Shown here: positions 8,915-18,591 of the stretch, one piece after another
Numbering within the stretch: the stretch's first letter is position 1
Layout of the letters: the number at the start of each line of letters is the position of its first letter
Assembly (NCBI RefSeq): GCF_017776525.1
Contig: NZ_JACVEW010000025.1
Location: 1-49,690, forward strand
Origin: Marinobacterium alkalitolerans
GTDB taxonomy: Bacteria; Pseudomonadota; Gammaproteobacteria; Pseudomonadales; Balneatricaceae
DNA: 49,690 nucleotides
Reading direction: 5' to 3'
Notes under the pieces: generated by a model
What the model was told of the DNA's origin: nothing
What the model saw: only the letters and a program-made list of their open reading frames with translations
Databases searched by the model: none
Position numbers and translations under genes: made by a program

Positions 8915-9106
8915 CTAACCTCCTTCGCGTTCGACCCTCACTTCCGGTGCTCCCTGGTCCCCGACTTCCACGTGCACGGTCATCGGACTGCAGCAGACCG
9001 CACAATCCTCACTGTAATCCTGTTCAGGTTCAGTCACATCAACCGTCAGGCTGATCGGCTCACTGCACCAGGGGCACATCAGCTCAACCACTTCCAAAGG
9101 ATTCAT
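8915..9106 (-). CDS. Small CPXCG-type cysteine-rich protein
   Basis: A 63-residue acidic protein with two cysteine pairs, C-P-W-C near residue 11 and C-A-V-C-C near residue 35, spaced as in CPXCG-motif zinc-ribbon-like proteins of unknown function. It probably binds one zinc or iron ion. First gene of a two-gene operon with the CHAD protein (gap of four bases). Function unknown. Confidence 0.8.
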   Translation of the reverse strand: MNPLEVVELMCPWCSEPISLTVDVTEPEQDYSEDCAVCCSPMTVHVEVGDQGAPEVRVEREGG

Positions 9107-9165
9107 GGACTATCCTCCATCATCTGGCCCGCCTGCCCTGCTTGGCATTCGGTCTGGTTAAAGCA

Positions 9166-9194
9166 TAGACACTCACGCCTCAAGTGCCTAAACT
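9166..9194 (+). promoter_or_regulatory. Promoter of the thiamine operon
   Basis: TAGACA (9166-9171), 17-bp spacer, TAAACT (9189-9194). Predicted transcription start near 9201 places the TPP aptamer (from 9205) at the very 5' end of the RNA, as expected for a riboswitch leader. Confidence 0.6.
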
Positions 9195-9204
9195 AGCCCC
9201 TGAT

Positions 9205-9287
9205 TCTTGGTCGGGGTGCCCGCTTTGACGGGCTGAGATGAGACCCGCTGAACCTGATCCGGTTGGTACCGGCGTAGGAAATCGAGA
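9205..9287 (+). promoter_or_regulatory. TPP riboswitch (THI element)
   Basis: It contains the conserved thi-box segments GGGGTGCC, GGCTGAGATGAGACCC, CTGAACCTGATCCGG and TACCGGCGTAGGAA. P1 closes as TCTTGGT (9205-9211) with ATCGAGA (9281-9287), including two G-U pairs. It senses thiamine pyrophosphate and represses the downstream operon. The expression platform appears translational: a 9-bp stem immediately before the thiD start reaches into its Shine-Dalgarno. Confidence 0.96.
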
Positions 9288-9320
9288 TGACCGACACTCA
9301 CACTCCATGCATGCGCGTGG

Positions 9321-9345
9321 CCGGTGCGGTTTTCTCCCGTACTGG
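9321..9345 (+). promoter_or_regulatory. Putative SD-sequestering hairpin of the riboswitch
   Basis: CCGGTGCGG (9321-9329) pairs with CCGTACTGG (9337-9345) in nine pairs, two of them G-U, with loop TTTTCTC. The 3' arm takes in the first two bases of the thiD Shine-Dalgarno GGAG (9344-9347). There is no T-run, which argues against a transcriptional terminator. Confidence 0.5.
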
Positions 9346-9354
9346 AGCGTTCAC

Positions 9355-10173
9355 ATGACACAAACACCTGCCTCTGTCGCACTGACCATTGCCGGCTCCG
9401 ATACTGGTGGTGGTGCCGGCATTCAAGCTGACCTGAAGGCCTTTTCCGCTCTGGGTGTGTTTGGCACCTCCGTCATCACGGCCCTGACCGCTCAGAACAC
9501 CCGTGAAGTGCGTGCAATTCACGATGTGCCCGCAGCCTTTATTGCGGACCAGCTCAATACACTGCTGGATGATATTCGGGTGGATGCGGTCAAGATCGGC
9601 ATGCTCAGCCGCCCCGAAACCATTCGGACTGTCGCCAGCGTGCTGAAACGGCGCGGGCTGGGCAATATCGTGCTCGACCCGGTCATGGTCGCAAAGAGCG
9701 GTGACAAGCTGCTGGCGCATGATTCGGTTGATGCACTGCGGCGCGAGCTGCTGCCTCTGGCCAGCCTGATTACGCCCAACCTGCCGGAAGCGGCTGTATT
9801 ACTGGACACGCACGAGGCCCGAACCCCCGATGAAATGCAGGCGCAGGCAGAGCAGCTGCTGGCACTGGGCCCGCAAGCGGTCCTGATCAAGGGCGGCCAC
9901 CTGGCGGACTCCGCCAGCGACGAAAGTGCCGACCTGCTGATGACCTCAGACACTCGCCTCTGGCTACCGGCCAGGCGCATCCGGACCGAGAACACACACG
10001 GGACCGGCTGCACCCTCTCCTCCGCCATTGCCGCGGGCCTGGCCAAGGGGCTGGATGTTTCAACCGCCGTGCACGAGGCCAAGGCCTACATCACCCGCGC
10101 CATTGAGGCGGCAGACCGACTGCAGGTTGGCAGCGGCCATGGCCCTACTCACCATTTTCACGCCTGGTGGTAA
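9355..10173 (+). CDS. thiD: Hydroxymethylpyrimidine/phosphomethylpyrimidine kinase ThiD
   Basis: Phosphorylates HMP and HMP-P to HMP-PP, the pyrimidine substrate of thiamine phosphate synthase. A 272-residue ribokinase-fold enzyme with GSDTGGGAGIQADLKAF at the N-terminus, DPVMVAKSG mid-protein and the catalytic GTGCTLSSAIAAGLA near the C-terminus. Start chosen at ATG 9355 because GGAG lies seven bases upstream; the frame is open further back but runs into the riboswitch. First gene of the six-gene operon. There is no fused ThiE domain. Confidence 0.95.
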   Translation: MTQTPASVALTIAGSDTGGGAGIQADLKAFSALGVFGTSVITALTAQNTREVRAIHDVPAAFIADQLNTLLDDIRVDAVKIGMLSRPETIRTVASVLKRRGLGNIVLDPVMVAKSGDKLLAHDSVDALRRELLPLASLITPNLPEAAVLLDTHEARTPDEMQAQAEQLLALGPQAVLIKGGHLADSASDESADLLMTSDTRLWLPARRIRTENTHGTGCTLSSAIAAGLAKGLDVSTAVHEAKAYITRAIEAADRLQVGSGHGPTHHFHAWW

Positions 10174-10176
10174 GCC

Positions 10177-10911
10177 TTGGATATTCGCATTGAACAGGCC
10201 AGTCTGCGCTGGCAGCATCACTGCGTCTTCAGCAACCTGAACCTGTCACTGCCCGCAGGACACTGGACCAGCATTCTGGGTCAATCCGGTGTCGGGAAAA
10301 GCTCGCTGTTACAGCTGCTGTGCGGTATCGCCGATGATGCCGAAATTGAGGGACGTATCGAATGCAGCGATGGACGCCCCCTGCAGGGACGTGTGGCCTG
10401 GATGGCACAGCAGGACCTGCTGCTGCCCTGGCTTAGTCTGCTCGATAATGTACTGCTGGGGGCTCGGCTGCGGCAGGGCACGCCGTCCGCAGAGCAGAAA
10501 GAGCTGGGCCATTATCTGTTGCAACAGGTGGGTCTGGCAGACCGGGCCCTGTCCCTGCCGGCACAGCTGTCCGGTGGGCAGCGCCAGCGCGTCGCCCTCG
10601 CCCGTACCCTGTTTCAGGATCAGCCCCTGATCTGCATGGACGAACCCTTCTCGGCGCTGGATGCGATCACCCGTCTCAGGTTGCAGGATCTGGCCGCGAA
10701 ACTGCTGTCCGGTCGCACCGTACTGATGATTACTCACGACCCGCTGGAAGCCCTGCGCCTGTCAGATCGTATTCAGGTGTTGCGCGGGACACCGGCCCAC
10801 CTCACCGACCCTCTGCTGCCCAGCGGGACAGTGCCACGCAGCGTCGACGCCCCCGAAGTGCTCGAATATCAGGGGCGATTGCTCAGGATGCTGGCGGAGG
10901 ACACTCCATGA
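10177..10911 (+). CDS. thiZ: ABC transporter ATPase, thiamine-precursor uptake (ThiZ-like)
   Basis: A 244-residue nucleotide-binding subunit: Walker A GQSGVGKSSLL (about residue 34), Q-loop, signature LSGGQRQRVALARTL, Walker B LICMDEPFSALD and the switch histidine in MITHDP. It starts with TTG at 10177, three bases after the thiD stop, with GGTGG six bases upstream. With ThiX and ThiY it would import a pyrimidine precursor such as N-formyl-aminomethyl-pyrimidine from degraded thiamine. Substrate assignment rests on riboswitch control and the neighbouring thiY and tenA. Confidence 0.88.
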   Translation: MDIRIEQASLRWQHHCVFSNLNLSLPAGHWTSILGQSGVGKSSLLQLLCGIADDAEIEGRIECSDGRPLQGRVAWMAQQDLLLPWLSLLDNVLLGARLRQGTPSAEQKELGHYLLQQVGLADRALSLPAQLSGGQRQRVALARTLFQDQPLICMDEPFSALDAITRLRLQDLAAKLLSGRTVLMITHDPLEALRLSDRIQVLRGTPAHLTDPLLPSGTVPRSVDAPEVLEYQGRLLRMLAEDTP

Positions 10912-11681
10912 TGTCGCTGCTGCGCGGAGTCACGCTTGGGCTCGGTCTGCTGCTGTTGTGGCAGCTGATCGTCTGGCTCACTCAGGCGCCCCACTTCATT
11001 TTGCCGGGCCCGGTGCGCGTACTGGAAACCCTGATCAACCAGTTCCCGCTGCTGATGAAACACGCCGGCGTGACGCTGGCAGAAATTCTGCTGGGCCTGC
11101 TGCTGGGCACCCTGCTGGGGCTGGGCAGCGCACTGTCGCTGGTCACCTGGGGCAGCCTGCGTCGCTGGCTCCTGCCGGTTCTGGTTATAAGCCAGGCGAT
11201 CCCCGTGTTTGCACTGGCGCCGGTACTGATGCTCTGGCTGGGGTATGGCATGGCGTCCAAGGTCGCCATGGCCACCCTGATCATTTATTTCCCGGTCACC
11301 GCCGCCTGCTTTGATGGCCTGCGCCAGACCCCGACCGGCTACCTGCAGCTGGCCCGGACACTCGGCGCCAGCCGTCGTACCCTGTTACTGCAGATTCGCC
11401 TGCCTGCGGCGCTACCGGCCTTCGGCTCCGGCCTGCGTGTCGCCGCATCGGTGGCGCCAATCGGCGCGGTCGTGGGTGAATGGGTGGGTTCATCCACCGG
11501 CCTTGGCTATCTGATGCTCAACGCCAACGCCCGCATGCAGGTCGACCTGATGTTTGCAGCCCTGCTGGTGCTCGCCGTGATGGCACTGGGGCTCTATTTT
11601 TCCGTAAACCTGATCGCACGACGGCTCACCCCCTGGGTGAGCGAATCCACGTCATCCAACTTTCGAGGACATTCCGCATGA
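10908..11681 (+). CDS. thiX: ABC transporter permease, thiamine-precursor uptake (ThiX-like)
   Basis: A 257-residue inner-membrane permease with about six helices and the binding-protein-dependent transport loop (ARTLGASRRTLLLQIRLPAA near residues 145-165) that contacts the ATPase. The start overlaps the thiZ stop (ATGATG arrangement at 10908-10911), indicating translational coupling. It belongs to the SsuC/TauC-like family that serves NMT1-type binding proteins. Partner of the upstream ATPase and the downstream binding protein. Confidence 0.88.
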   Translation: MMSLLRGVTLGLGLLLLWQLIVWLTQAPHFILPGPVRVLETLINQFPLLMKHAGVTLAEILLGLLLGTLLGLGSALSLVTWGSLRRWLLPVLVISQAIPVFALAPVLMLWLGYGMASKVAMATLIIYFPVTAACFDGLRQTPTGYLQLARTLGASRRTLLLQIRLPAALPAFGSGLRVAASVAPIGAVVGEWVGSSTGLGYLMLNANARMQVDLMFAALLVLAVMALGLYFSVNLIARRLTPWVSESTSSNFRGHSA

Positions 11682-12610
11682 AACGACTGACCGCCCTTCT
11701 CTGTGGTTGCCTGCTGTCGGCACAGGCACTGGCAGCCGACAAGGTCGAGCTGCTGCTGGACTGGTTTATCAACCCTGACCACGGCCCGCTGATTATCGCC
11801 CAGCAAAACGGCTACTTTGCCGAACAGGGCCTTGAGGTCTCACTGGTAGAACCGGCAGATCCCTCCATGCCGCCCAAGCTGGTCGCCGCAGGCAAGGCCG
11901 ACATGGCCGTCAGCTACCAGCCGCAACTGCATTTGCAGGTCGATCAGGGCCTGCCGCTGGTGCGCGTGGGCACACTGGTCGCAACACCGCTCAACTCGCT
12001 GGTGGTACTGGAAGATGGACCGATCAAGTCCATCGCCGACCTCAAGGGCAAGAAAGTGGGCTTCTCCGTCAGTGGCTTTGAAGACGCACTGCTGCGCGCC
12101 ATGTTGGGCCAGCACGGTCTGACGCTGGAAGACATCGAGCTGATCAACGTCAACTGGTCCCTGTCCCCTTCCGTGATCAGTGGTCAGGCTGATGCCGTGA
12201 TCGGCGCTTTCCGTAATTTCGAGCTCAACCAGATGGATATCGAAGGTCACCCGGGGCGCGCCTTCTTTGTTGAAGAGGAAGGGGTACCGGCCTATGACGA
12301 GCTGATTCTGGTCGTGAATCAGTCCGTGCGTAACGACGATCGCTGGGGGCGCTTCATGACAGCGCTGGAACAGGCGACCCAGTACATCATCAACCACCCT
12401 GATGCCGCCTGGGACGCTTTCGTGAGCTACAAGCCGGACGAGTTGGATACCGAACTCAACCGCCGCGCCTGGCGCGATACCCTCACCCGTTTTGCGCTGC
12501 GCCCGGCTGCGCTGGATCAGGGCCGCTATGAACGCTTCGGGGCCTTCATGCAGGCACAGGGCCTGACCGAGTCCAACCCGGCCGTCGACACCTACGCCAT
12601 CAGCCCTTGA
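11678..12610 (+). CDS. thiY: Periplasmic thiamine-precursor-binding protein (ThiY, NMT1/THI5-like)
   Basis: A 310-residue binding protein with a Sec signal peptide (about 1-19, LLSAQALAA-DK), followed by the THI5-like core: ELLLDWFINPDHGPLIIAQQ, GYFAEQGLEV, PPKLVAAGKADMAVSYQPQ. ThiY proteins bind formylaminopyrimidine released from thiamine breakdown. Start at ATG 11678 overlaps the thiX stop by four bases (ATGA) and gives a proper signal peptide; the frame is open upstream inside thiX but without homology. It lacks the cysteine cluster of eukaryotic THI5 synthases, so it is a binding protein and not an enzyme. Confidence 0.9.
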   Translation: MKRLTALLCGCLLSAQALAADKVELLLDWFINPDHGPLIIAQQNGYFAEQGLEVSLVEPADPSMPPKLVAAGKADMAVSYQPQLHLQVDQGLPLVRVGTLVATPLNSLVVLEDGPIKSIADLKGKKVGFSVSGFEDALLRAMLGQHGLTLEDIELINVNWSLSPSVISGQADAVIGAFRNFELNQMDIEGHPGRAFFVEEEGVPAYDELILVVNQSVRNDDRWGRFMTALEQATQYIINHPDAAWDAFVSYKPDELDTELNRRAWRDTLTRFALRPAALDQGRYERFGAFMQAQGLTESNPAVDTYAISP

Positions 12611-12620
12611 GGTGCACAGC

Positions 12621-15186
<2,566 letters not shown>

Positions 15187-15243
15187 TAGCACCGCATAAA
15201 GGGCTGGTGAGGTCGCATGCAGGCGGCCCCACCTGCACTTGGC

Positions 15244-15945
15244 CTACGCGGGCTTGCGCGCCGCAATCTGTACCGCGCGGCCGCTGCGGATCTCCTGGTC
15301 AGCCAGAATCTCATAGCCGGTCATGGCCAACAGCGCCAGCAGATCGGAGTCGTGGTAGCGATTGTGCTCGAAATAGTCTTCGAATAATGCCGCTATCGCC
15401 CTGGCGTCCAGAGGCTCATCCAGGCGATCCCGGCCAAACTTGTGGGTCAGAAAACTGCCCAGAGGCTGGCGCACCATATCGATCAGAATCAGCACACCGC
15501 CCGGCTTGAGCCAGACATGCAGCTTCTGTAACAGCAGCAGCGGCTGATGCAGTTCGTGGAACAGCCGGTTGGCCAGTGCCACATCGATTGAACCTGCTGC
15601 AAAAAGGTCGGCAGGCGGATCGTTCAGATCGGCTACGCGGATGCTGAAGTCATATTCATCATCGCAGGCGTGCTCCAGCATATAGGGTGCCGCCTCGATT
15701 CCGGTCAGAGTCAGGTCCGAACGCGCCTCGGCCAGATCACGCAGGAACAGCCCCGGGCCGCAACCCAGGTCCACCACCTGGCCACCCGGACGTATGGCCG
15801 GTTCGGCATGCTTCTGCCAGAACGTCCTGAAGCGCTCATCATGATTGCGGGCATGCCCTTCCAGCGTTCGCTGCGCCGCCTGATGTCCATCTCCGCCATG
15901 ATGACGGGTCAGATACTCCCGCAGCGCCTTGAGTGAATCCGCCAT
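15244..15945 (-). CDS. Class I SAM-dependent methyltransferase
   Basis: A 233-residue Rossmann methyltransferase. Motif I is VVDLGCGPGLFLRDLAEA (about residues 57-74), followed by an acidic residue after beta 2 (GIEAAPYML) and LKPGGVLILID as the later conserved strand. A G-rich Shine-Dalgarno (GGAGG) precedes the ATG. It is downstream of the orphan TRAP receptor gene but separated by a terminator, and converges with thiC. The methyl acceptor is unknown. Confidence 0.82.
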   Translation of the reverse strand: MADSLKALREYLTRHHGGDGHQAAQRTLEGHARNHDERFRTFWQKHAEPAIRPGGQVVDLGCGPGLFLRDLAEARSDLTLTGIEAAPYMLEHACDDEYDFSIRVADLNDPPADLFAAGSIDVALANRLFHELHQPLLLLQKLHVWLKPGGVLILIDMVRQPLGSFLTHKFGRDRLDEPLDARAIAALFEDYFEHNRYHDSDLLALLAMTGYEILADQEIRSGRAVQIAARKPA

Positions 15946-15963
15946 CTTCCCCTCCCCTTATAC

Positions 15964-15990
15964 AAAAAAGGCCGGAACGTGTCCGGCCTT
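15964..15990 (-). terminator. Intrinsic terminator of the DctP-type receptor gene
   Basis: Minus strand: AAGGCCGGA, loop CACGT, TCCGGCCTT, then a T-run (plus-strand A-run 15964-15969). It lies 16 bases after the receptor stop codon and just before the methyltransferase start. Confidence 0.85.
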
Positions 15991-16005
15991 CTCTTGCGTG
16001 CCTGA

Positions 16006-17085
16006 TCAGCTCAGGCTACGCGCGTTCACATAGGCCTGATCGGATACGGCGGTCCACTTCTGGACCTGATCGCGGAAGGCAACGAAAGAGTCATACACCT
16101 TCTTGGTGATTTCATCCTTCTCGGCTTCCTCGGCCACCACCTGATCGGAGATTTCACGCAGCTTCTTCATGACATCGTCCGGGAAGTTGCGCAGCTCGAC
16201 ACCGTGCTCGTTCACCAGCTGATCCAGCGCCTGGTTGTTCTTGGTCATGAACTCGGCCAGCATATCCTGGTTGGCCACGCGCAGCGCATTACGCACGATC
16301 ACCTGCAGGTCTTCCGGCAGTGCCATGAACGCTTCCTTGTTGATGAAGCACTCCAGCGTAGTGCCCGGCTCGTGCCAACCCGGATAGTAATAGTACTTGG
16401 CCGCCTTGTGCAGACCAAAGGCCATGTCGTTGTACGGGCCGACCCACTCGGTAGCGTCAATGGCGCCAGACTGCAGCGACGGGAAAATCTCGCCGCCCGG
16501 CAGCAGTACCGGGGTACCGCCTGCACGCTTGAGCACTTCACCGCCCAGCCCCGGGATACGCATCTTCAGACCCTTGAGGTCTTCAACGCCATTGATCTCC
16601 TTGTTGAACCAGCCACCCATCTGTACGCCGGTGTTACCCGCTGCACCCGGTACCAGACCAAACTTGTCGTACACCTCTTCCCACAGCTCCATGCCGCCGC
16701 CCTGATAGAGCCAGGCGTTCATTTCCTGAGCGGTCAGACCGAAGGGCACTGCGGCAAAGAACTGTGCTGCCGTGCTCTTGCCCTTCCAGTAGTAGGACGC
16801 GCCATGCCCCATTTCGGCGGTACCACGCGATACGGCATCAAAGATCTCCAGTGCACCCACCAGCTCACCGGCACCGTACACTTTGACCTCAATACGGCCA
16901 TTGGACATCTTGTTGATCATCTCGGCCAGGTTATTGGCACCGGTGCCCAGGCCCGGGAAGTTCTTCGGCCAGGTGGTGACCATTTTCCACTTGAACTCAG
17001 GTGCCGCCATCGCCTTGGTGGACATCAGGGCACCCGCGGCCACGGTTGCCGCGCCCGCACCTCGAATAAATTGTCTGCGCTTCAC
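16006..17085 (-). CDS. TRAP transporter solute receptor, DctP family (TakP-like), Tat-exported
   Basis: A 359-residue periplasmic receptor. The N-terminus MKRRQFIRGAGAATVAAGAL with KRRQF is a twin-arginine signal, so it is probably exported folded. The mature part opens FKWKMVTTWPKNFPGLGTGA, and ATEWVGPYNDMAFGLHKAAK with YYYPGWHEPG resembles 2-oxoacid-binding TakP-type receptors. No TRAP permease gene is adjacent, so it must work with one encoded elsewhere. Upstream it shares a 177-bp divergent region, containing a perfect inverted repeat, with hexR. Confidence 0.9.
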   Translation of the reverse strand: MKRRQFIRGAGAATVAAGALMSTKAMAAPEFKWKMVTTWPKNFPGLGTGANNLAEMINKMSNGRIEVKVYGAGELVGALEIFDAVSRGTAEMGHGASYYWKGKSTAAQFFAAVPFGLTAQEMNAWLYQGGGMELWEEVYDKFGLVPGAAGNTGVQMGGWFNKEINGVEDLKGLKMRIPGLGGEVLKRAGGTPVLLPGGEIFPSLQSGAIDATEWVGPYNDMAFGLHKAAKYYYYPGWHEPGTTLECFINKEAFMALPEDLQVIVRNALRVANQDMLAEFMTKNNQALDQLVNEHGVELRNFPDDVMKKLREISDQVVAEEAEKDEITKKVYDSFVAFRDQVQKWTAVSDQAYVNARSLS

Positions 17086-17212
17086 GTTGGAATTCCTTAT
17101 TCATTGTAGTTGTTGTGTGAAAACCCATTGAAATTAGCACGCTCCCCCGCACCCTGCAATTAGGCCGGAAGTCGCACGAAGGCTGATACATACAGTCATG
17201 GGCGGGTGTTCC

Positions 17213-17245
17213 ATTCATTGTTATACTGCCGTTAAAACAATGAAT
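17213..17245. promoter_or_regulatory. 10-bp inverted repeat between orphan TRAP receptor and hexR
   Basis: ATTCATTGTT (17213-17222) and AACAATGAAT (17236-17245), perfect, 13-bp spacer, 17 bp before the hexR start and 128 bp before the divergent receptor start. A TATACT hexamer lies at its inner edge. Half-site centres are 23 bp apart, about two helical turns, which fits an operator for a dimeric regulator. It does not match the known HexR consensus TGTAAT-N3-ATTACA. Confidence 0.55.
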
Positions 17246-17262
17246 AAGCGGAACCCGCGGAG

Positions 17263-18165
17263 ATGAACTCCTTTAACCTGCTCAAATCCATTGCAGAAGC
17301 ACGTCCCAGTCTGCGCAAGTCGGAACAGAAGGTTGCCGACTATGTGCTGGCCAACCCCAATGACGTCATCCACATGCGCATCGTCGACCTGGCATCAGAA
17401 GCCCAGGTCAGTGAACCCACGGTGGTCCGTTTTTGCCGCGCACTGGACTATGACGGCTTTCAGGACTTCAAACTGACTCTGGCCCAGGGGCTTGCCAGCA
17501 ATGCGAGCTTTGAGCAGTTTTCGCTGGATTCCAAGGACACCGTCATCGAGTTCAAGCAGAAAATCTTTGATTCGATGATCGGCAACCTGATTAATATCCG
17601 TGACCAGATCGAGCCAGGTACCCTGGAAGAAGCGATTGATGCGCTGGCCAAGGCCAACCGGGTGGAGTTTTACGGTTTCGGTGCATCCGCGCCGGTATGT
17701 GCCGACGCACAACACAAGTTTTACCGACTGATGGTGTCGGCCGCCGCCTATTCGGACCCCCATATGCAGACCATCTCGGCTCTGACGCTGGGCGAAGGGG
17801 ATGTGGTTGTCGCCATCTCCCAGACCGGCCGTACCAAGGACCTGCTGCACACCATCAAGCTGGTGCGTGACAAGGGTGCCACGGTCATCACGCTGTGCCC
17901 GGGCGGCACCCCGTTGGCGGACCTGGCGACGATCCCCATCCATGTGGATGTGGAAGAGGACAAGGACCTGAGTACGCTCATGTCTTCTCGGGTAGTGCAC
18001 CTGGTCATTATCGATGTGCTCGCCGTAGGCGTTGCCATGAAACTGGGACCGGCACTGGTCGACCACCTCAAGACCATCAAGCGCAGCCTGCGCAGTCTGC
18101 GCCAGAACGACAAGCGCATCCCGCCACTGAGACGCCCTCATACCGGTGACAGCAGCGGCGAGTGA
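17263..18165 (+). CDS. hexR: MurR/RpiR-family regulator, HexR-type
   Basis: A 300-residue regulator with an N-terminal RpiR helix-turn-helix (about 1-77; ASEAQVSEPTVVRFCRALDYDGFQDFKLTLA) and a C-terminal SIS sugar-phosphate domain (about 125-260; VEFYGFGASAPVCADAQHKFYRL, AISQTGRTKDLL). The sequence, including the end (HLKTIKRSLRSLRQNDK), closely resembles pseudomonad HexR, which responds to 2-keto-3-deoxy-6-phosphogluconate and controls glucose and central carbon genes. The usual zwf/pgl/edd neighbours are absent, so its targets lie elsewhere, possibly including the divergent TRAP receptor. Confidence 0.88.
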   Translation: MNSFNLLKSIAEARPSLRKSEQKVADYVLANPNDVIHMRIVDLASEAQVSEPTVVRFCRALDYDGFQDFKLTLAQGLASNASFEQFSLDSKDTVIEFKQKIFDSMIGNLINIRDQIEPGTLEEAIDALAKANRVEFYGFGASAPVCADAQHKFYRLMVSAAAYSDPHMQTISALTLGEGDVVVAISQTGRTKDLLHTIKLVRDKGATVITLCPGGTPLADLATIPIHVDVEEDKDLSTLMSSRVVHLVIIDVLAVGVAMKLGPALVDHLKTIKRSLRSLRQNDKRIPPLRRPHTGDSSGE

Positions 18166-18335
18166 ACCTCGCCGTCATGCCACTGACACACTCCCCTTTT
18201 AGTCTTGTATTGCCCGCTGAGTGTTTGAAATTTCACCAGCAATGCGGTAAATAAAAATCTCCATGTGTGTTTGCTGTCATCGGACAGACACATTCAGTCT
18301 CCCGATAATGGCAACCCTGAGATCGGAGCGAGGCT

Positions 18336-18545
18336 ATGCTGATACGGAAAGAGCAAGACCTGGATCCCGTCCAGACTGAGGTGTTCGACATCATGGTGGG
18401 CTACGATGTTGAGCAGAAAAACCGTCGCAAGCAGCGTGCGACACGTCGACTACTGGAGGCTCGGCGTGCCATCGAGCGTCATCGTGAGGAAAAGGAGCTG
18501 ATGACCTGGCTTGATGAAGAATCCTGGTTTGAAGAAAACGAGTAG
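18336..18545 (+). CDS. Small highly charged protein, PA3496-like
   Basis: A 69-residue protein, no membrane segment, dominated by Arg/Lys/Glu. A central basic helix (QKNRRKQRATRRLLEARRAIERH) shifts to an acidic, tryptophan-containing tail (TWLDEESWFEENE). GGAGCGAGG precedes the ATG and a good terminator follows, so it is a real monocistronic gene. It resembles the small PA3496-type putative regulators found in gammaproteobacteria, but I cannot assign a function. Confidence 0.7.
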   Translation: MLIRKEQDLDPVQTEVFDIMVGYDVEQKNRRKQRATRRLLEARRAIERHREEKELMTWLDEESWFEENE

Positions 18546-18552
18546 CATCTGA

Positions 18553-18580
18553 AGCCCGTTCCCTCCAGAACGGGCTTTTT
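18553..18580 (+). terminator. Intrinsic terminator after the small charged gene
   Basis: AGCCCGTTC (18553-18561), loop CCTCCA, GAACGGGCT (18568-18576), then TTTTT. It begins seven bases after the stop codon and also separates this gene from the convergent flavoprotein gene. Confidence 0.9.
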
Positions 18581-18591
18581 GCTTTCCGGAC

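Noticed and set aside
15187-15243. Terminator search after thiC
   Set aside because: Only a short GCAGG/CCTGC pairing without a T-run; no supported terminator.
18225-18255. TTGAAA-N17-TAAATA as promoter of the small charged gene
   Set aside because: The -35 is good but the -10 matches only three of six consensus bases; left unannotated.
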